A DNA stretch of 64,000 nt, from contig CALSRG010000001.1 in NCBI GenBank assembly GCA_943788695.1, positions 620,001 through 684,000 of the forward strand. The letters are read 5' to 3'. The stretch is from an uncultured Flavobacteriaceae bacterium (GTDB taxonomy: Bacteria; Bacteroidota; Bacteroidia; Flavobacteriales; Flavobacteriaceae). Of this stretch, positions 27,938 to 38,648 are shown piece after piece (position 1 is the stretch's first letter; each line of letters opens with the position of its first letter). Under the pieces are notes generated by a model that saw only the letters and a program-made list of their open reading frames with translations, was not told where the DNA came from and searched no databases. Both the position numbers and the translations under genes were made by a program.

Positions 27938-28120
27938 TGGGAATTGGTTTAGTAGTGGAATCAAAAGTAGCACATTTAATCAGTTCATCCAATTGAATTT
28001 TTATCTGACATGTCGATTTATGTTTGTTTTTGAATAGGTATTTCCATAAATTCACTCCGTTATTCTGTCTGATTTGTTCTGGTCGAAATAAACACCTTTA
28101 ATCAATTAAACTTCGTCATA

Positions 28121-30919
28121 ATGAAATTCCAAAAAAACTTTTTATTCCTAATAGGACTTGCTGTTCAAATGGGAATGGCTCAATCTACACCACCAACCGC
28201 TGATATTGTCGATCAGTCCTTAGTAAAAAACCTCAAATTTGAAAACATCGGTCCTTCCGTCATGAGCGGACGTGTTACAGATATAGCAGTAAATCCAGAA
28301 ATGACGAGTGAGTTTTATGTCGCATATGCATCTGGCGGACTTTGGCATACTATTAACAACGGCGCAAGTTTCATCCCGATATTTGATAATACTCAGACTC
28401 AAAATATTGGTGCCTTGGCCGTCCATTGGCCTTCACGAACCATTTGGGTAGGAACTGGAGAAAATAACTCTTCACGCTCCTCTTATGCGGGAATTGGAAT
28501 GTTAAAGTCAACCGATAATGGTAAAAATTGGGAACATGCAGGTTTAATGGATAGCCATCATATTGGAAATATCCTCATCAATCCTAGCGATCCAAATGAT
28601 GTGGTCGTTGGCGTGGTAGGTCATTTGTACTCCACTAATGACGAACGTGGTGTTTTCAAAACAACTGATGGCGGAAACACTTGGCAAAAAACATTATTTA
28701 TTGACGATATGTCTGGAGTTATTGAACTTCAACATCAGCCAGATAATTTTAATGTTCAATACGCAGCCTCATGGACTAAAGATCGAAAGGCTTGGAATTT
28801 TTTGGGTAATGGCGTGAACTCTGCTTTATTCAAAAGTAACGATGCTGGAAGAACCTGGACGAAAATCAGCACTCTAGAAAGTGGCTTTCCAACGGGTGAT
28901 GGCGTTGGGCGAATAGGTCTTGCCGTTTTTAATGCCAATACTATTTATGCCGTTCATGACAGTCAATTTTTAAGACCTGCCGACAGCGCATCTTCAAAAA
29001 ACAATGAACTTTCTAAGGATGACTTTAAAACCATGTCCAAATCCGAGTTTTTGACTTTAGACGATAAAAAACTTGACGGCTTTTTAAAATCAAATGGCTT
29101 TCAAGAAAAATACCGTTCAGCAAATGTTAAAAATTTAGTGCGTTCAGGAGCTGCTCAGCCAATTGATTTGGCCAAGTTTTTAGAAGATGCCAATTCAATG
29201 TTATTTGATACGCCTGTGGTTGGTGCTGAGGTTTTTGTGAGTCATGACTCTGGAAAGACCTGGAATAAAACACATGAAGGTTATCTTGATGGGGTCTACA
29301 GCAGTTACGGCTATTATTTTGGAAAAATCCATGTCTCTCCAGCAGATAAAGATCACGTTTATATTTATGGTGTTCCAATAATCAAGTCAAAGGATGCAGG
29401 GGCTACGTTTTCTTCTATTGATTATGATAACGTGCATAGTGACCATCATGCGCTTTGGATCAATCCAAAAAATCCGAACCATCTGATTAATGGTAACGAC
29501 GGCGGAATAAATATTTCATATGATGACGGTGATCACTGGATCAAGTGCAATTCACCTCAGGTTGGGCAATTTTATTACATCAATGTGGACGACGAAAAGC
29601 CATACAATGTCTACGGAGGATTGCAAGATAATGGCGTTTGGGTTGGAGCTAATAATGCTAGCGAAAACGCTAGATGGCATCAAAGCGGTCAGTATCCTTG
29701 GAAATCTATTATGGGAGGCGATGGTATGCAGGTCCAAATTGACAACCGTGATTCAAATATTGTTTATACTGGATATCAATTTGGAAATTACTCCCGTTTG
29801 AATCTCGACTCTCAAGAATCGGTTTACATTCAACCTAAGCATGAATTAGGAGATAATCCATACCGTTTCAATTGGCAAACTCCTATTCTTTTATCGCCCC
29901 ACAACCAAGACATCCTCTATTATGGGGCCAACAAATTATTACGCTCCATGAATCAAGGTGATGATTGGACGGTGATTAGTGACGACTTAACAACGGGAGG
30001 TAAAAAAGGCAATGTGGCCTATGGAACGTTAACAGCTATCAGTGAGTCGCCATTTAAGTTTGGAAAAATTGTTGTTGGAAGTGATGACGGTTATGTGCAC
30101 TTGACCCAAGATGGCGGAGCTCACTGGTTGCGCATTTCAGACAGTTTCCCAAAAGACCTGTGGGTGTCTCGCGTGGTTGCTTCTGAGCACAATGAAAATA
30201 GAATTTATGTAACCTTAAACGGATATCGATGGGATGATTTTAAAGCCTATGTCTATCGTAGCGATGATGATGGCGCAACTTGGATCGATATTTCTGCAAA
30301 TATTCCAGCATCTCCTGTAAATGTGATTATTGAAGATCCTAAACGTGAAGATATGCTTTATGTCGGCACCGATTACGGTGTCTATGTTAGTATGGATTCT
30401 GGAAGTTCTTGGCATGCCTTTTATGGAGGTCTACCACATGTTGCAGTGCATGATTTAAAAGTTCAAAAAACAGCCAATCATTTGTTGGTTGGGACACATG
30501 GTCGCAGTATTTATCGGGCTGAGCTTGGGGCTCTCCAAGCCTTATCTAATTCAGTCCTAAATCAAGAGTCTCATGTGTTTGAATTGGATAATATCCGAAG
30601 ATCACCTTATTGGGGTCGTCAATGGAGTCAATTCCGACAGGCTAATACACCCAATTTAAGTGTGACAGTTTTTAGCGATACTCCCCGTTCGATGCAATTT
30701 CTGATCACCGATCAAGATGGAAATGAGGTTTATAGCCGTCAAGTATCTGCCGATAAAGGATTAAATACGTTTGACTATGATTTGAGTTACTCCGATAAGG
30801 CACTAAAAAGGCTAAAGAAAAATGCCCCAAGTGCTGGGGACAATGGCGTAGTATATTTGGCCAAAGGTACTTACAACTTGATGGTTGGCAATGCTGGTAA
30901 AGAATTGGTTATCGAATAA
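28121..30919 (+). CDS. Exported BNR/sortilin-type beta-propeller protein
   Basis: This 932-residue protein has a signal peptide (cleavage probably after MGMAQ, about residue 21). At least eight Asp-box motifs of the form S/T-x-D-x-G-x-x-W are visible, such as STDNGKNW, TTDGGNTW, SNDAGRTW, SHDSGKTW, SYDDGDHW and SDDDGATW. These indicate one or two beta-propellers like those of the VPS10/sortilin and BNR-repeat glycoside hydrolase families. Homologues are often annotated as glycosyl hydrolase, but I see no catalytic residues that support a specific activity. No type IX sorting domain is evident; the C-terminus is a short beta domain ending GKELVIE. Confidence 0.82.
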   Translation: MKFQKNFLFLIGLAVQMGMAQSTPPTADIVDQSLVKNLKFENIGPSVMSGRVTDIAVNPEMTSEFYVAYASGGLWHTINNGASFIPIFDNTQTQNIGALAVHWPSRTIWVGTGENNSSRSSYAGIGMLKSTDNGKNWEHAGLMDSHHIGNILINPSDPNDVVVGVVGHLYSTNDERGVFKTTDGGNTWQKTLFIDDMSGVIELQHQPDNFNVQYAASWTKDRKAWNFLGNGVNSALFKSNDAGRTWTKISTLESGFPTGDGVGRIGLAVFNANTIYAVHDSQFLRPADSASSKNNELSKDDFKTMSKSEFLTLDDKKLDGFLKSNGFQEKYRSANVKNLVRSGAAQPIDLAKFLEDANSMLFDTPVVGAEVFVSHDSGKTWNKTHEGYLDGVYSSYGYYFGKIHVSPADKDHVYIYGVPIIKSKDAGATFSSIDYDNVHSDHHALWINPKNPNHLINGNDGGINISYDDGDHWIKCNSPQVGQFYYINVDDEKPYNVYGGLQDNGVWVGANNASENARWHQSGQYPWKSIMGGDGMQVQIDNRDSNIVYTGYQFGNYSRLNLDSQESVYIQPKHELGDNPYRFNWQTPILLSPHNQDILYYGANKLLRSMNQGDDWTVISDDLTTGGKKGNVAYGTLTAISESPFKFGKIVVGSDDGYVHLTQDGGAHWLRISDSFPKDLWVSRVVASEHNENRIYVTLNGYRWDDFKAYVYRSDDDGATWIDISANIPASPVNVIIEDPKREDMLYVGTDYGVYVSMDSGSSWHAFYGGLPHVAVHDLKVQKTANHLLVGTHGRSIYRAELGALQALSNSVLNQESHVFELDNIRRSPYWGRQWSQFRQANTPNLSVTVFSDTPRSMQFLITDQDGNEVYSRQVSADKGLNTFDYDLSYSDKALKRLKKNAPSAGDNGVVYLAKGTYNLMVGNAGKELVIE

Positions 30920-30983
30920 TACCTGCTTTTGGCATTGTTCTTCGGATTTAAAATTATTTTAATTAATTTTTTCGGCTTAATGA

Positions 30984-31015
30984 TTTGTTCTAGCCGCTGC
31001 TGTACTGTATTTTTG
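30984..31015 (+). promoter_or_regulatory. sdhCAB promoter
   Basis: TTTG (30984-30987) and TATTTTTG (31008-31015) are separated by 20 bases and match the Bacteroidetes -33/-7 consensus TTTG and TAnnTTTG. The -7 box ends 24 bases before the sdhC ATG. It lies in the 120-base gap after the propeller gene. Confidence 0.75.
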
Positions 31016-31039
31016 TACCTCTAAATCAATGACCACCTT

Positions 31040-31717
31040 ATGGCACAATTGTTTCAATCTTCAATAGGACGAAAAGTGGCCATGGCCCTTTCTGCCTTTT
31101 TCTTGATGGTATTTTTGTTACAACACTTCACCATCAATAGTTTGTCCGTGATCAGTCCTGACACTTTTAACGAAGTGTCTCATTTTATGGGTACTAATCC
31201 TTTGGTTCAGTTTGTTTTGCAGCCAGTACTTATTTTTGGTGTAATTTTTCATTTTCTCATGGGTTTTGTGTTGGATATTCAAAACCGTCGTGCCAACGGT
31301 AAAAGTTATGTCAAATACAATGGAGCAGCCAATTCCAAATGGGTCAGTAGAAATATGCTTTTTAGCGGTTTGGTTATTTTAGGATTTATGGCTTTACATT
31401 TTGTAGATTTTTGGTTTCCAGAAGTCAATACAAAATTTATTCAAGGCGATTGGTCCGGAAGGATAGAAGGCGTTGAAGGGTATAGATATTATGAAGAGCT
31501 TCATCATAGATTTGTGAATCCATACCGAGTAGGGGCTTACGCTATAGCGTTTGTATTTTTAGCACTACACCTTAATCATGGATTTACCTCAGCATTCCAA
31601 TCTGTTGGAAGCACTTGGGGTCGGAAAAAAGTTATACAAACTATTAGTGTTATATACGCTTATTTGATTCCTGCGGGTTTTATAGGAATCGCCCTTTTTC
31701 ATCACCTTACCCACTAA
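31040..31717 (+). CDS. sdhC: Succinate dehydrogenase cytochrome b subunit
   Basis: The 225-residue protein has five membrane segments and several membrane histidines (for example in LLQHFTIN, HFLMGF, ALHFVDFW and LALHLNHG), as in the diheme single-subunit SdhC/FrdC class. It anchors SdhAB and passes electrons to menaquinone. No separate sdhD follows, consistent with this class. The sdhA ATG follows 12 bases after its stop, and a consensus promoter lies upstream. Confidence 0.94.
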   Translation: MAQLFQSSIGRKVAMALSAFFLMVFLLQHFTINSLSVISPDTFNEVSHFMGTNPLVQFVLQPVLIFGVIFHFLMGFVLDIQNRRANGKSYVKYNGAANSKWVSRNMLFSGLVILGFMALHFVDFWFPEVNTKFIQGDWSGRIEGVEGYRYYEELHHRFVNPYRVGAYAIAFVFLALHLNHGFTSAFQSVGSTWGRKKVIQTISVIYAYLIPAGFIGIALFHHLTH

Positions 31718-31729
31718 ACCAACACGTTT

Positions 31730-33733
31730 ATGTCAAATTTGAAATCTAATGTTCCCGAAGGTCCTTTGAAGGACAAATGGACCAATCATAAAAACAATAT
31801 TGATTTGGTTAACCCTGCTAACAAACGACAAATAGATGTCATTGTTGTTGGTACAGGTTTGGCTGGGGCTTCGGCATCTGCAACTTTGGCTGAACTAGGG
31901 TATAATGTTAAAACATTCTGCTTTCAAGATTCTCCGCGTCGCGCGCATTCCATTGCAGCTCAAGGGGGTATAAATGCGGCGAAAAATTACCAAGGTGATG
32001 GTGATTCGACCCACCGTTTGTTCTATGACACAGTAAAAGGCGGTGATTACAGATCTCGCGAAGCGAATGTTTACCGCTTGGCTGAGGTTTCAGCTAATAT
32101 CATCGATCAGTGCGTGGCGCAAGGTGTACCATTTGCAAGAGATTACGGCGGATTGCTCGACAACCGTTCATTTGGTGGGGTTCTTGTTTCTCGAACCTTT
32201 TACGCTAAAGGTCAAACAGGACAGCAATTATTACTTGGAGCCTATTCTGCTATGAACCGTCAAATTGGCCGAGGTAAAATTAAAATGTACAACCGTCATG
32301 AAATGATGGATATTGTTAAAATTGAGGGAAAAGCAAGAGGTATCATTGCCCGCAATTTAGTTACTGGAGAAATTGAACGACATTCAGCACATGCTGTAGT
32401 CATTGCTTCTGGAGGTTATGGAAACGTGTTTTACTTGTCTACAAATGCTATGGGTAGCAATGTTTCGGCGGCATGGAAAATTCACCGTAAGGGTGCTTAT
32501 TTTGCCAATCCTTGTTTCACTCAAATTCATCCAACCTGCATTCCAGTATCTGGAGATCATCAATCCAAATTGACTCTGATGTCTGAGTCTCTGAGAAATG
32601 ATGGTCGGATTTGGGTGCCAAAAAATTTAGACGATGTCAAGGCTATAAGGGAGGGTAAATTGAAACCAGTTGATCTTTCAGAAGATGACCGTGATTATTT
32701 CTTGGAACGACGTTACCCTGCCTTTGGAAATTTGGTGCCACGCGACGTTGCTTCGCGGGCAGCTAAAGAACGTTGCGACGAAGGTTTTGGTGTTAATGCT
32801 ACCGGCGAAGCTGTTTATTTAGATTTTGCCGCAGCCATTTTGAGATACGGTAAAGAGAAGGCTCATATCAAAGGATTGGATGAGAATGACGAAGCCCTTG
32901 TCAAAAAGCTCGGCAAAGAGGTCGTAAAAGCCAAATATGGTAACCTCTTTCAAATGTATTTTAAGATTGTTGATCAAGACCCATACGAAACACCAATGAT
33001 GATATACCCTGCAGTGCATTACACGATGGGAGGCGTTTGGGTCGATTATAATTTAATGACCACGATACCTGGTTGTTTTGCTATTGGTGAGGCTAATTTT
33101 TCTGATCATGGTGCAAACCGATTAGGGGCATCAGCCTTAATGCAAGGATTGGCTGATGGATATTTTGTATTGCCATACACCATTGGAGATTACCTGTCAG
33201 AGGATATTCGCACAGGAGCTATTCCTACTGATATTCCTGAATTCGATCAAGCTGAAGCTGAAGTAAAAGCTCAAATCGAGTCATTTGTAAATAATAAAGG
33301 AACTAAATCTGTAGATTATTTTCACAAAAAACTTGGGAAAATCATGTGGAACAAGTGTGGTATGTCCAGAAATGCAGAAGGACTGAACCAGGCCATTAAA
33401 GAGATCCAAGAATTAAGAGAAGATTTTTACAAAAATGTTTGTGTTCCGGGTACATCAGCTGAGTTTAATGAAGAATTGGCCAAAGCGGGACGTGTTGCAG
33501 ACTTTTTAGAATTGGGCGAATTGTTCGCAAAAGATGCTCTTGAACGCACCGAATCATGCGGAGGGCATTTCCGTGAAGAATCACAAACGCCAGAGGGAGA
33601 AGCATTAAGAGATGATGCGAATTTTACGTTTGTATCTGCATGGGAATACACTGGAAGACCAAGTGACGCCATTCTTCACAAAGAGGAACTCATTTATGAT
33701 AATATAGAACTAAAAACCAGATCATACAAATAG
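31730..33733 (+). CDS. sdhA: Succinate dehydrogenase flavoprotein subunit
   Basis: The 667-residue protein has the FAD-binding [17 protein letters not shown] motif near residue 40, the histidine that carries covalent FAD in the [13 protein letters not shown] motif, and the active-site region [14 protein letters not shown]. It oxidises succinate to fumarate in the citric acid cycle. The size fits the class that pairs with a diheme cytochrome b. It lies 12 bases after sdhC and 3 bases before sdhB. Confidence 0.97.
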   Translation: MSNLKSNVPEGPLKDKWTNHKNNIDLVNPANKRQIDVIVVGTGLAGASASATLAELGYNVKTFCFQDSPRRAHSIAAQGGINAAKNYQGDGDSTHRLFYDTVKGGDYRSREANVYRLAEVSANIIDQCVAQGVPFARDYGGLLDNRSFGGVLVSRTFYAKGQTGQQLLLGAYSAMNRQIGRGKIKMYNRHEMMDIVKIEGKARGIIARNLVTGEIERHSAHAVVIASGGYGNVFYLSTNAMGSNVSAAWKIHRKGAYFANPCFTQIHPTCIPVSGDHQSKLTLMSESLRNDGRIWVPKNLDDVKAIREGKLKPVDLSEDDRDYFLERRYPAFGNLVPRDVASRAAKERCDEGFGVNATGEAVYLDFAAAILRYGKEKAHIKGLDENDEALVKKLGKEVVKAKYGNLFQMYFKIVDQDPYETPMMIYPAVHYTMGGVWVDYNLMTTIPGCFAIGEANFSDHGANRLGASALMQGLADGYFVLPYTIGDYLSEDIRTGAIPTDIPEFDQAEAEVKAQIESFVNNKGTKSVDYFHKKLGKIMWNKCGMSRNAEGLNQAIKEIQELREDFYKNVCVPGTSAEFNEELAKAGRVADFLELGELFAKDALERTESCGGHFREESQTPEGEALRDDANFTFVSAWEYTGRPSDAILHKEELIYDNIELKTRSYK

Positions 33734-33736
33734 ATT

Positions 33737-34480
33737 ATGAGGTTAACATTAAAAATTTGGAGACAAGAAAACGCCCAATCAAAGGGCGTAATGACCACTT
33801 ATCCAATTGACAATATATCTCCGGACATGTCTTTTTTAGAAATGATGGATGTGCTTAACAAAGAGCTTATTGAAAAAGGAGATTCACCAGTAGCTTTTGA
33901 TCACGATTGCCGTGAAGGCATTTGTGGGATGTGTTCTATGTTCATAAACGGAGAAGCTCATGGCCCTGATCGAAATGTCACAACTTGTCAATTGCACATG
34001 CGTAAATTCAAGGACGGTGATACCATTCATATCGAGCCTTTTCGCGCAAAGGCCTTCCCAGTAATTCGTGACTTATTAGTCGATCGCAGTGCATTTGATC
34101 GCATTCAGCATGCTGGAGGTTTTATATCTGTTAATACTTCTGGAAACACCCAAGACGCAAATTCCATTCCGATTAGCAAATATGACGCCGACACGGCAAT
34201 GGACGCCGCTACTTGTATTGGTTGTGGTGCTTGTGTAGCCACATGTAAAAATTCATCTGCAATGCTTTTCGTTGGGGCAAAAGTGTCACAATTTGCATTG
34301 CTACCTCAAGGTCAGGTTGAGGCAGCTGATCGGGTTCAAAACATGGTCGATCAAATGGACTTAGAAGGTTTTGGTAACTGCACTAATACAGGAGCTTGCG
34401 AGGTAGAGTGTCCAAAGGGTATTTCGTTGGATAATATCGCACGTATGAATCGTGAATTGCTCAAATCAAAGGTGTTGTAA
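33737..34480 (+). CDS. sdhB: Succinate dehydrogenase iron-sulfur subunit
   Basis: The 247-residue protein carries a plant-type [2Fe-2S] motif (CREGICGMC, with a later TCQLH) in the N-terminal half and two cluster motifs in the C-terminal half, [11 protein letters not shown] and [12 protein letters not shown]. It conducts electrons from SdhA to the membrane subunit. It is the last gene of sdhCAB. The Ig-like lipoprotein gene converges on it with a gap of 4 bases, and no terminator hairpin is visible between them. Confidence 0.97.
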   Translation: MRLTLKIWRQENAQSKGVMTTYPIDNISPDMSFLEMMDVLNKELIEKGDSPVAFDHDCREGICGMCSMFINGEAHGPDRNVTTCQLHMRKFKDGDTIHIEPFRAKAFPVIRDLLVDRSAFDRIQHAGGFISVNTSGNTQDANSIPISKYDADTAMDAATCIGCGACVATCKNSSAMLFVGAKVSQFALLPQGQVEAADRVQNMVDQMDLEGFGNCTNTGACEVECPKGISLDNIARMNRELLKSKVL

Positions 34481-34484
34481 AGTT

Positions 34485-36083
34485 TTATTGAAGAATAAAT
34501 TCAATAATTTGATCCCATCCTGATCTAATATCTATAGCCTCAGGATAGTGCTTAATACTTTCAGCCTGACGACCTTCAAGAAAGCGACCAGTATCATATT
34601 TTCCATTGCGATTACTGTCTGAAATGACTCGGATATAATAAATTCCTGGATTGATATATTTAAAGTCAATGGCTTCTTCTCTTTGCGCTAAGAATTCACG
34701 CCTAACCTCGCCATTTCTATCTGTTAATTGAACAATTACAGGATAGCTAGTGTTTTTTAGTCTGACTCTTAGATTCCCGTAATCATCAACATTCTTTGTT
34801 TTCAATCGGTAAGTCAAGGTGTCATTCGTCGCTTCGAAAAAATCTACAAATGCACCAGGTAAAGCTTTGAAAATATAATTATTTGAGGGCTTCTTTTCAA
34901 AATAAAAACGGACAGCACTGGCCAAAGTATCAATAGTATAATTGAAAGCTACGGAAAGGGTGTCTTGATCAACTAAATCAATCAAGGTTTTGTCCACCTT
35001 AACGATAGGTAAATTACTCGAAATGGTCAAAGTATCAGTTAAATTAATCGTACTTTGAGGTGTGCTAGAAAATCTGATAGAATCTCTTTTGATGTCTCTT
35101 AATTTGACTGTAAAAGTGTCTATAACATTCAAGTTTTTTGTCATGAAACGGAGTGAATCAAAGGCAGTTTCACTGCGATACCAATAATAAAGACTGTCCG
35201 TCTGTTGGTCTTTAGTGATCACGCTTAAATAATCATCTTGCACTTCTGAAAGCAGCTCAATCACCATCTTGTCTCCAGGCCCGTCATAGCCAAAAACTAG
35301 TTTATTGTTGCTTATCTGTTTACCCTTTTTACCTTTATATTCAACATCCTCTTTAAATAAATTGAGTGAATACAACTCATTTGAAGGAAGACTTATTTCT
35401 CCTTCGAAAAAGCCAATAAAGTCTTTCCCTTGTTCGTAGATATAATTTCTATTCTCTTCTTCTAATGCAATGAGCTTGTAGGAGCCTGACTTGATGTTGT
35501 CAAGAATAAAATCTGAAGTACTGTCTGTGGTCTGATTAATGTATTTTGGTTTTTTTTGATAGACAATAGAGTCTTTGTAAACCGAGTCAATTTCATAAAG
35601 CATTACCGAAATAATTGATTCGGGTGCTCTTCTTGATGAGTTGATAGCTACCCCAGTCACCTTTAAAGAATCGATGAAATCACCCGTTGAAAAGACATAT
35701 TTGAAAAATGGATAAGGGTTTCCCTCGTTGTTATCGGTGATGCTTTCACCAAAACTCAGGGCGTAGGTGGTTTGAGGAAGTAAGCTATCAATCAGTCTAA
35801 TGGTGATTTTTTTACTTGCTGATCCTAACGGCAAGATTTCAGGCTGACGCTCCATCGGCGGAGAGATGATCAACTGCTGCTGCAGATTTTTCAGTTTGAC
35901 ATATTCGTCAAAAATTATCTCGATCTCTTTAGAGGTAAAATTAATCGAAAAATTATCAGGAGTCATTTTGAGTATTACTGGAGGATCTATATCTCTATCA
36001 CCACCAGTTGGATTACCACGATTGGCGCAAGAATGCAAAATAAGTGCAAACATTAAGATCCAAAATGAAAGTCGTTTCAACAT
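34485..36083 (-). CDS. Ig-like domain lipoprotein
   Basis: The 532-residue protein starts with a signal peptide and lipobox (LILHSC, Cys19). An Ig-like bacterial domain of the SbsA/Big_5 kind covers about residues 35-135 (PPVILKMTPDN followed by the EIIFDEYV strand). The rest is beta-rich with no domain I can name. A late segment (RVISDSNRNGKYDTG) resembles a calcium-binding Asp/Asn loop. It lies 63 bases after comF on the same strand, so the two are probably one operon. The function is unknown; it is presumably anchored in a membrane facing the periplasm or outside. Confidence 0.75.
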   Translation of the reverse strand: MLKRLSFWILMFALILHSCANRGNPTGGDRDIDPPVILKMTPDNFSINFTSKEIEIIFDEYVKLKNLQQQLIISPPMERQPEILPLGSASKKITIRLIDSLLPQTTYALSFGESITDNNEGNPYPFFKYVFSTGDFIDSLKVTGVAINSSRRAPESIISVMLYEIDSVYKDSIVYQKKPKYINQTTDSTSDFILDNIKSGSYKLIALEEENRNYIYEQGKDFIGFFEGEISLPSNELYSLNLFKEDVEYKGKKGKQISNNKLVFGYDGPGDKMVIELLSEVQDDYLSVITKDQQTDSLYYWYRSETAFDSLRFMTKNLNVIDTFTVKLRDIKRDSIRFSSTPQSTINLTDTLTISSNLPIVKVDKTLIDLVDQDTLSVAFNYTIDTLASAVRFYFEKKPSNNYIFKALPGAFVDFFEATNDTLTYRLKTKNVDDYGNLRVRLKNTSYPVIVQLTDRNGEVRREFLAQREEAIDFKYINPGIYYIRVISDSNRNGKYDTGRFLEGRQAESIKHYPEAIDIRSGWDQIIEFILQ

Positions 36084-36146
36084 TTGTCAAAAGTAACAAT
36101 AGACGGCGATTAAAATAAAAAATATATTCGATATTGTATTTTCAAG

Positions 36147-36827
36147 TTAAACACGAAAGGCAATTGATGCTACATTTATTTGGTAATAACCTGCTTCATG
36201 AAGGGTGTTTGCGCAGGCTTCTATAGTTGCGCCAGTTGTAATGAGATCATCTACTAGTAGTATGTTGGAAAAGAAATCGAAGTCTGATGAGGTAGAAGCG
36301 GTAAAAGTGCCACTAAGAACTTTACTGCGCTCACTTGATGAAAGTTTCACTTGAGAAGTCACTTCTTTAGACTTTAAAAGTATGGTGTCGATGCATGGAC
36401 AATTTAGTTTCTCTGCTAACGCTTGGGCGAACTTCAATACCTGATTGTAGCCTCTTTGTTTGAGTCTTTTCTTTGAAACAGGCACTGGAATAATACCATC
36501 AATTGGGTCAAAAAACTCACACTCAGATATAATACTCCCAAACCAATGTCCTAAGTAAGTTCCAATGGTCTCCTGTCCGTGATATTTTAATTCATGAAGT
36601 AAATGTTGAACCCTGTTATGGTCTTCAAATTTTAAAAAGGAGACGGCTTTTTTTAGTGCAACACGACCAAGAAATAGTCTTTCAACTGGATTAGGGTTTT
36701 GAATATGATAGTTTGTTTGCGGTAATTCGTGACGGCAAATGGTGCAAATACCCTGTTCTCCTTGTGTCAGAACCGATTCACAAGCAAAGCACAAGGGGGG
36801 AAAGATGAGATCAAACAAATAAAACAA
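36147..36827 (-). CDS. ComF family phosphoribosyltransferase-like protein
   Basis: The 226-residue protein has an N-terminal zinc-finger-like pair of cysteine motifs (CFAC at 13-16, CTIC at 28-31) and a C-terminal phosphoribosyltransferase fold with the PRPP-binding loop ILLVDDLITTGATIEAC. The segment IPVPVSKKRLKQRGYNQ is a ComF family marker. ComF proteins are linked to DNA uptake in naturally competent bacteria, but the activity is unclear and most bacteria carry a copy. It diverges from glyS. Confidence 0.88.
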   Translation of the reverse strand: MFYLFDLIFPPLCFACESVLTQGEQGICTICRHELPQTNYHIQNPNPVERLFLGRVALKKAVSFLKFEDHNRVQHLLHELKYHGQETIGTYLGHWFGSIISECEFFDPIDGIIPVPVSKKRLKQRGYNQVLKFAQALAEKLNCPCIDTILLKSKEVTSQVKLSSSERSKVLSGTFTASTSSDFDFFSNILLVDDLITTGATIEACANTLHEAGYYQINVASIAFRV

Positions 36828-36920
36828 TTTAGGATTGCCTCTAATTTAGAAATCAAAAATCTAATTGTCAAAAACGAGGATATATTTTTAACTAAATCAG
36901 TTTTTATCAGTAGTGTTTTT

Positions 36921-36928
36921 TATTTTTG
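36921..36928 (+). promoter_or_regulatory. -7-like box immediately before glyS
   Basis: TATTTTTG matches TAnnTTTG but ends only 4 bases before the first ATG of glyS and has no clear -33 partner. If it is used, the transcript would start at about the start codon (ATG at 36933 or 36936), giving a nearly leaderless mRNA. It may also be a chance match. Confidence 0.25.
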
Positions 36929-36932
36929 TCCA

Positions 36933-38474
36933 ATGATGCAATCCGACGATCAATTTAAAAAAGTTCTTTCCCATGCTAAGGAGTATGGGTTTGTTTTTCA
37001 AAGTAGCGATATCTATGATGGGTTAAGTGCCGTCTATGATTATGGTCAAAATGGATCTGCTCTTAAGAATAATATTAGAAATTATTGGTGGCAATCTATG
37101 GTTCAACTTAACGACAACATTGTCGGAATAGACGCAGCCATTTTTATGCATCCCACCACATGGAAAGCTTCAGGTCACGTAGATGCTTTTAATGATCCAC
37201 TAATTGACAATAAGGACTCTAAAAAGAGATACCGGGCTGATGTGTTGATAGAAGACCATATTGCTAAAATTGAAGCGAAGATCGATAAGGAGGTGGCCAA
37301 AGCAGCAAAACGGTTTGGGGATAGTTTTGATCAAGATCAATTTCTAGCTACCAATGGAAGGGTTGTTGAGTATGCAGCCAAGATTACAACCATTCAAAAA
37401 CGCTTAGGCCAGAGTTTAGAAGCTGAGGATTTGGCCGATGTGAAAGCTTTGATTGAGGAATTAGAAATTGTTTGCCCTGTTTCTGGGAGTAAAAACTGGA
37501 CAGAGGTTAAACAATTCAATTTAATGTTTGGAACTAAGTTAGGAGCTTCGGTTGAACATGCCATGGACCTGTACTTGCGTCCAGAAACGGCTCAAGGCAT
37601 TTTTGTCAATTTCTTGAATGTTCAAAAATCGGGGCGAATGAAAATCCCTTTTGGTATTGCTCAAACAGGTAAGGCTTTTAGAAATGAAATTGTAGCCAGA
37701 CAATTTATTTTTAGAATGAGAGAGTTTGAACAAATGGAAATGCAGTTTTTTGTTCGACCTGGCACTCAAAAAGAGTGGTATGAGACTTGGAAAGAAAAAC
37801 GACTTAATTGGCACTTGTCCTTAGGAATTGATGCAAACAACTTCCGCTTTCACGATCATGAAAAATTAGCCCATTATGCTGATGCTGCTTCTGATATAGA
37901 ATTCAAATTCCCATTCGGATTTAAAGAGTTGGAAGGGATTCACTCTAGAACTGATTTTGATTTGTCTCAGCACCAAAAACACTCAGGGAAGAAATTGCAG
38001 TATTTTGACAATGAGACCCAAGAACACTATGTGCCTTATGTTGTTGAAACTTCAATTGGTCTTGATCGTATGTTTTTAGCAATTTTTTCCAATGCCCTGC
38101 AGGAAGAGGATCTTGGAGATGGTAACTCCAGAACAGTGTTAAAGCTTCCAGCTATCTTGGCTCCAACTAAAGTAGCTGTTTTGCCACTTGTCAAGAAAGA
38201 TGGACTTCCTGAAATAGCCCAAAAAATTGTTGACGATCTAAAGTATGACTGCGCCGTTGAATTTGATCAAAAGGATGCTGTTGGTCGCCGTTACCGAAGA
38301 CAAGATGCTCTAGGCACTCCTTTCTGCATTACGGTTGACCATCAAACTTTAGATGATCAAACCGTCACCCTCCGCCATCGTGACAGCATGTCTCAAGAGA
38401 GACTCCCTATTTCCGAAGCAACACAAATGGTCATCAAAGCCACCTCGCTTTCTGATTGGCTGAAGAAATTGTAA
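36933..38474 (+). CDS. glyS: Glycine-tRNA ligase (class II, dimeric type)
   Basis: This is an alpha2-type glycyl-tRNA synthetase of 513 residues. Motifs include YDYGQNGSALKNNIRNYWW near the N-terminus, the substrate region FMHPTTWKASGHVDAF, class II motif 2 (FRNEIVARQFIFRMREFEQ) and motif 3 (ETSIGLDRMFLAIF), then an anticodon-binding domain. Two adjacent ATGs (36933, 36936) are equally good; earlier in-frame starts lie inside the divergent comF gene and encode no family sequence. An imperfect hairpin follows the stop. Confidence 0.95.
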   Translation: MMQSDDQFKKVLSHAKEYGFVFQSSDIYDGLSAVYDYGQNGSALKNNIRNYWWQSMVQLNDNIVGIDAAIFMHPTTWKASGHVDAFNDPLIDNKDSKKRYRADVLIEDHIAKIEAKIDKEVAKAAKRFGDSFDQDQFLATNGRVVEYAAKITTIQKRLGQSLEAEDLADVKALIEELEIVCPVSGSKNWTEVKQFNLMFGTKLGASVEHAMDLYLRPETAQGIFVNFLNVQKSGRMKIPFGIAQTGKAFRNEIVARQFIFRMREFEQMEMQFFVRPGTQKEWYETWKEKRLNWHLSLGIDANNFRFHDHEKLAHYADAASDIEFKFPFGFKELEGIHSRTDFDLSQHQKHSGKKLQYFDNETQEHYVPYVVETSIGLDRMFLAIFSNALQEEDLGDGNSRTVLKLPAILAPTKVAVLPLVKKDGLPEIAQKIVDDLKYDCAVEFDQKDAVGRRYRRQDALGTPFCITVDHQTLDDQTVTLRHRDSMSQERLPISEATQMVIKATSLSDWLKKL

Positions 38475-38506
38475 AAATGTCCTTCTAAAATCAGCTGAAG
38501 GAATTT
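38475..38506 (+). terminator. Possible terminator after glyS
   Basis: TCCTTC (38480-38485) pairs with GAAGGA (38497-38502), extended by AAAT/ATTT across a bulged G. The loop is 11 bases and the following T-run is weak, so this is a tentative call. Confidence 0.4.
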
Positions 38507-38648
38507 AACTAAATTTATTATTTAAGACATTTAATTTCGTAAATGTTATTTATTATTTTCAATTGAAATGAAATGGCTGCTTCTTCTCAAATATTAATTA
38601 GTATCTTGTGTTCATATTTTTAATTAACTAGTCATAAAATTTTAATTA

